NCBI GenBank assembly: GCA_905250125.1
Contig: CAJNOL010000151.1
Location: 160,092 to 224,091 of the forward strand
Reading direction: 5' to 3'
Length of the DNA stretch: 64,000 bases
Origin: Rotaria sordida
Lineage: Eukaryota; Rotifera; Eurotatoria; Philodinida; Philodinidae
Position 1 is the stretch's first letter, and every line of letters starts with the position of its first letter. The notes under the pieces are model-generated. The model did no database searches. It was given only the letters and a program-made list of their open reading frames with translations, and had not been told where the DNA came from. The translations under genes were made by a program, and so were the position numbers. Positions 60,972 through 64,000 of the stretch are shown here, piece by piece.

Positions 60972-62379
60972 CAAGCTTGAAGGGCTGTGATCGCATGAGT
61001 ATCGGTATTTAGTGGAAAATTGGCATACCCATAGGCAGCAGAACAATTCTAATCTAGGAGATGCTCAGCACTTTTCAGCTGGTGATATGGAGAAGATGGA
61101 CAAACTTTGTGATCGTAATCCTTGTTAAAGCGATGCTCGTTATCCTAAAGTATTTTCAGCATAGTCTATTTTATATACATCTCTACACAAACAAATAATG
61201 CACTCTTGAATCTTTTTTAAACAATGTAGTGCTGGATTTGAAGTTTTGAAGGAATTTATTTTTTTGGATTTACTGAAGCCATTTAAACCATGAATATACC
61301 TATTTCACAGCGTCGGATACAATTCAACATACTACAAAAAGTCCATTGTCTGAAAAAACGAATCCTCAACTTCGGTTAGGCACTCATTTTACCTTGATTG
61401 CTTCCATTTGGCGATCAAATGAATATCAGTATTTATAGAAAAAACCAAAAAAACTGAGTTCTTAAAGCTATTGAGGAGTTTTCTACAAGAACTAAACCAA
61501 AACGTCCAGTTGACTTGTTCTAATGGATTGGTCGAAAAGTGAAAGAAATGTTGCCTCGAATGTTACTGCTTCTCAGTATAGTAAAGGTAAAAAAATATTT
61601 ATAATAGATCAATTTCTCATATACCTTCGCACAAACAAATAACAGAAATCGGATCTTTTTTTTGAAGCAAGACGTCCCCTTAACTTATTCTAATCGATTT
61701 TACGAGAGTTAAAAACAAAGATGCACGAAACCGAGATGCTTTAATTTTTCACTCTTCTTAGCTGAATTTTCTTTTATATTCAAATGACTAACCATCTGGC
61801 TGTTCACTTCAGTTCTTTACGGTACTTTTCAAACACTAAACAGTTCACCTTGGCAGTATCATTGTATTCAGTAATGTGTTTTTTATATAATAAGATTTTG
61901 ATTTCAATAGTCAGCATACCATTTCGAGGACTTTTTGTTTACAACTATAGTGAAAAACCACAGTATCTCGTACACTTTTACTCTCTGCCTCAAAGTTTAT
62001 TATAATAGGCCTAGAACACCTTTTCTCGAGATCTTAGGGAGAATCTAACGATATATCTTTAAAAACAATTCAAAACTTTATCACTTTTTTCGTGCGAAAA
62101 TAAATGAAAAAAAAGATATAATTTCCAATATGTCTGTTATTTCAAAAATAATGGAAAGTAGAAGCTCTATGTGTATCTTTTCTTTGAGTATTTAAAAACT
62201 TATCAGAGCAAGTCAACAAAATTTTTCATAGAATTATAGTGGGGAACACCAATAACACATGTGTTGAAAAAACTTCAAGATTTCAAGATTTATGCATGCA
62301 AGTTATGTAAAAATAAACTATGTTGATGAATTTTGGGATATCCGGCATCAATACAGAAGAAGGTCTATAAAATTTCCTC

Positions 62380-62461
62380 AAATAATGGACCTCCCCAAAC
62401 CTTCCTCTTCGTTTTTTAGGGGAGGCTTGAGTCTCCCCAAGCCTAATGGCTCCGCCGCTGG
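62380..62461. mobile_element. hAT-like terminus remnant
   Basis: Repeated words CTCCCCAAACC and TCTCCCCAAGCCTAATGG lead to GGCTCCGCCGCTG at the right edge. Its complement, CAGCGGCGGAGCC, is a typical hAT-style terminus. No opposite end or target duplication was found. Confidence 0.35.
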
Positions 62462-63215
62462 ACACACTGATATATTGATTTCTATCGACTTCGGTTCACA
62501 TACACAGTGCTCTGACATCTACTAAATATAATATGTAGATTAACAGAAAATTTTCATCGAATAACACCACAATTTTCATAAACTCCACGTCGTGTTTCGT
62601 CTTTTATTTTCTATCGAATGGTATTCTACCTTTTACTTTCACTCATTCTCTTCGATTCTGATCCTTGTTCTCAACTTTTGCAGAGGTCATTGGAAACTGC
62701 AACCAAATAACTTAATATCATCTTGTCCGATACATCCTAATACGTAGTTTGAAAATAAAGAAAATTCTGCAATCATTTTGAGAGTGAGAGTGTGGATTCA
62801 AGTTTTCATCCCCTATCGACATCCGCCAACACTCTCATGACTAGTCTGAGAGAAAAACTTGTTGGCTCCTGCATCTCAGGAGACTCTATACCAGTCCCAT
62901 ACGCAGTACAGTGGGTGAGGATTAGAGTTTTGCGTTGAAGTCAATTATGTTCAGAGAGATAGAAATAAACAAATATTGGAAGTTTCGGTTAAAACAAATA
63001 ATAACTAAAGAAAACTCCTAAAATGAAGAATTTTTCAAAGATATTACTCTGTAGTGACATATTCATGCTGTGGTAGATATATAAAAAAACGATTACGTTT
63101 CAATTCAAAGAGATATGTTCATTGTACAACAAAATCTGTTAGCTAATGATTGTACCATCACTGAAAAAATGATGTTCTTTTATTTAATAATTATAGAAAT
63201 TATAGTCTTGAAAAT

Positions 63216-64000
63216 ATGACAAGTATTTCTTCAAGTGTATCAAATGAAAACTTCCGGGAAAAATACCCAGAAACAATGCTAGAACATGGTGAAAATGCTT
63301 GGTCAAAGTTAGATCTGCATAAACGATATTGTATTCGAAATCAGAATCGATTCGACGTGGGCAAACAAAATCTTACTGAAGTTGATATTCAATTAGATAG
63401 TTTGAAAATTCACTTTCCAAATTCAAACGGAGAATCATATTGGTTCCATGCTACAAGTTGGAAGTCAGCCATTGAGAAAATCAACAATGGACCGCAATTT
63501 TCTACAGGTTTATTGGATTTCGCATTCGCTAAAGCTTATTATTTGAATCCCAAATTTGATGACTGTTACCAGTGGCTGTACACCAAGAACGATGTATTCA
63601 AAGGGCATCACGCAATACTGATTTATCAGTTCAACCCATGGATATTAAGCGAAAAAGGTGAACAACTAGACTTAAAGACATGGAAACAGATTGTTCGAAA
63701 GCGCACTGTTAGAAAGCGTAAACATGGTCTCGATTGGTCTTGGGTTCCTCAAAACTCCGATCCTAAGAGCATCGTCAAGAAAGGCTACAAGGTGACACCT
63801 CGGATAACGGCTAGTGGTGAGCAAGCCGAACAACTCGTTATTCATAGCAAAAAAATGTGTGAGAAGATAAACTCTTGTCTCATTGGATGCATCTTTTTTC
63901 AACAAATGCAACGCTGCCAAGGTATTACGAAAGGTGAGGATAATTCTAAAGAAGACTTTATTCGAAATAATGGTTTGAACAAGACAAAGAAGATGTCTCA
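63216..64000 (+). CDS. ADP-ribosyltransferase-like (DUF3990-type) protein, 5' part, runs off the window
   Basis: An open frame of 261 codons from ATG 63216 to the window end with no stop. The frame is also open upstream for at least 27 bp to an acceptor-like AG at 63195, so the first exon is uncertain. A recognisable block starts YWFHATSWKSAIEKINNGPQ, then LLDFAFAKAYYLNPKFDDCY, HHAILIYQFNPW and a WKQIVRKR segment. This order (F-H-x-T-S, A..I..G, DF......Y.L...F..A..W, AIL.F, W..V) is the pattern of DUF3990-like proteins, which have an ADP-ribosyltransferase-like fold, with His of the FHATS strand and Tyr of AYYL as candidate NAD-binding residues. Catalysis is not shown. Codon use looks less AT-rich than in the neighbouring genes. 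What follows, and whether another domain is fused, cannot be seen. Confidence 0.6.
   Translation, partial: MTSISSSVSNENFREKYPETMLEHGENAWSKLDLHKRYCIRNQNRFDVGKQNLTEVDIQLDSLKIHFPNSNGESYWFHATSWKSAIEKINNGPQFSTGLLDFAFAKAYYLNPKFDDCYQWLYTKNDVFKGHHAILIYQFNPWILSEKGEQLDLKTWKQIVRKRTVRKRKHGLDWSWVPQNSDPKSIVKKGYKVTPRITASGEQAEQLVIHSKKMCEKINSCLIGCIFFQQMQRCQGITKGEDNSKEDFIRNNGLNKTKKMS

Larger units (their letters stand above)
57840..63215. other. gene-poor tract with repeat remnants
   Basis: AT-rich. It contains TGTGGG-like blocks, a hAT-like end near 62460 and many short unassigned frames (for example 58256-58444, 60386-60613 and 61784-62005) with no recognisable motif. No RNA gene was seen. An upstream exon of the gene at 63216 may lie near the right edge, since an acceptor-like TTATAG ends at 63195. 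Confidence 0.4.

Noticed and set aside
1-64000. tRNA and rRNA genes
   Set aside because: I looked for B-box-like GGTTCGANTCC words with matching stems; only GC-rich transposon words such as GGTTCGGGTCC appeared, without cloverleaf context.

Overview
The window looks like nuclear DNA of a small-genome animal, most likely a bdelloid rotifer. The base composition is AT-rich, introns are mostly 45-75 bp with GT..AG ends, and the recognisable genes are animal-type: Greatwall/MASTL kinase, WDR26, a PACSIN-like F-BAR family and mitochondrial acyl carrier protein. The bdelloid call is an inference. It rests on compactness, TGTGGG-like interstitial blocks (TGTGGG is the telomere hexamer reported for Adineta vaga), an F-box remnant of a type I associate with bdelloids, and acceptor sites placed just upstream of start codons as expected for spliced-leader trans-splicing. 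All exon structures below were read by hand from splice sites and reading-frame phase. Layout, left to right: (1) 0.6-2.9 kb, a ubiquitin-specific protease with an inverted-repeat element in its third intron in view. (2) 4.0-12.5 kb, a tandem array of three paralogous PACSIN/syndapin-like F-BAR genes without an SH3 domain: an intronless intact copy, a two-exon intact copy and a broken two-exon copy. (3) 13.1-15.0 kb, a hAT-type element with an 8-bp target duplication that carries a dead mariner element nested inside it. (4) 16.2-18.3 kb (minus), a five-exon gene of unknown family. (5) 18.3-23.6 kb, a gene-poor tract. (6) 23.7-25.1 kb (plus), a low-complexity gene with internal repeats, convergent with (7) a sixteen-exon unknown gene at 25.2-31.0 kb (minus), followed by (8) MASTL at 31.5-35.7 kb (minus). 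(9) 38.4-44.1 kb (plus), WDR26. (10) 48.2-49.8 kb (minus), an arginase/formimidoylglutamase-family gene and mitochondrial acyl carrier protein only 76 bp apart, which looks like a two-gene operon. (11) 50.8-54.7 kb, a foldback element abutting a decayed pogo/CENP-B-type DNA transposon. (12) 56.1-56.6 kb (minus), a two-EF-hand protein. (13) 57-63 kb, a gene-poor tract with an F-box remnant and telomere-like blocks. (14) 63.2-64.0 kb, the 5' part of an ADP-ribosyltransferase-like (DUF3990-type) gene that runs off the window. Four hAT-family elements have perfect 8-bp target duplications, and three of these sit in introns or beside genes; a fifth has a 7/8 duplication. No toxin gene or virus was recognised. 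The genes do not form one pathway. The clearest functional units are the F-BAR array and the arginase-family/acyl-carrier pair.
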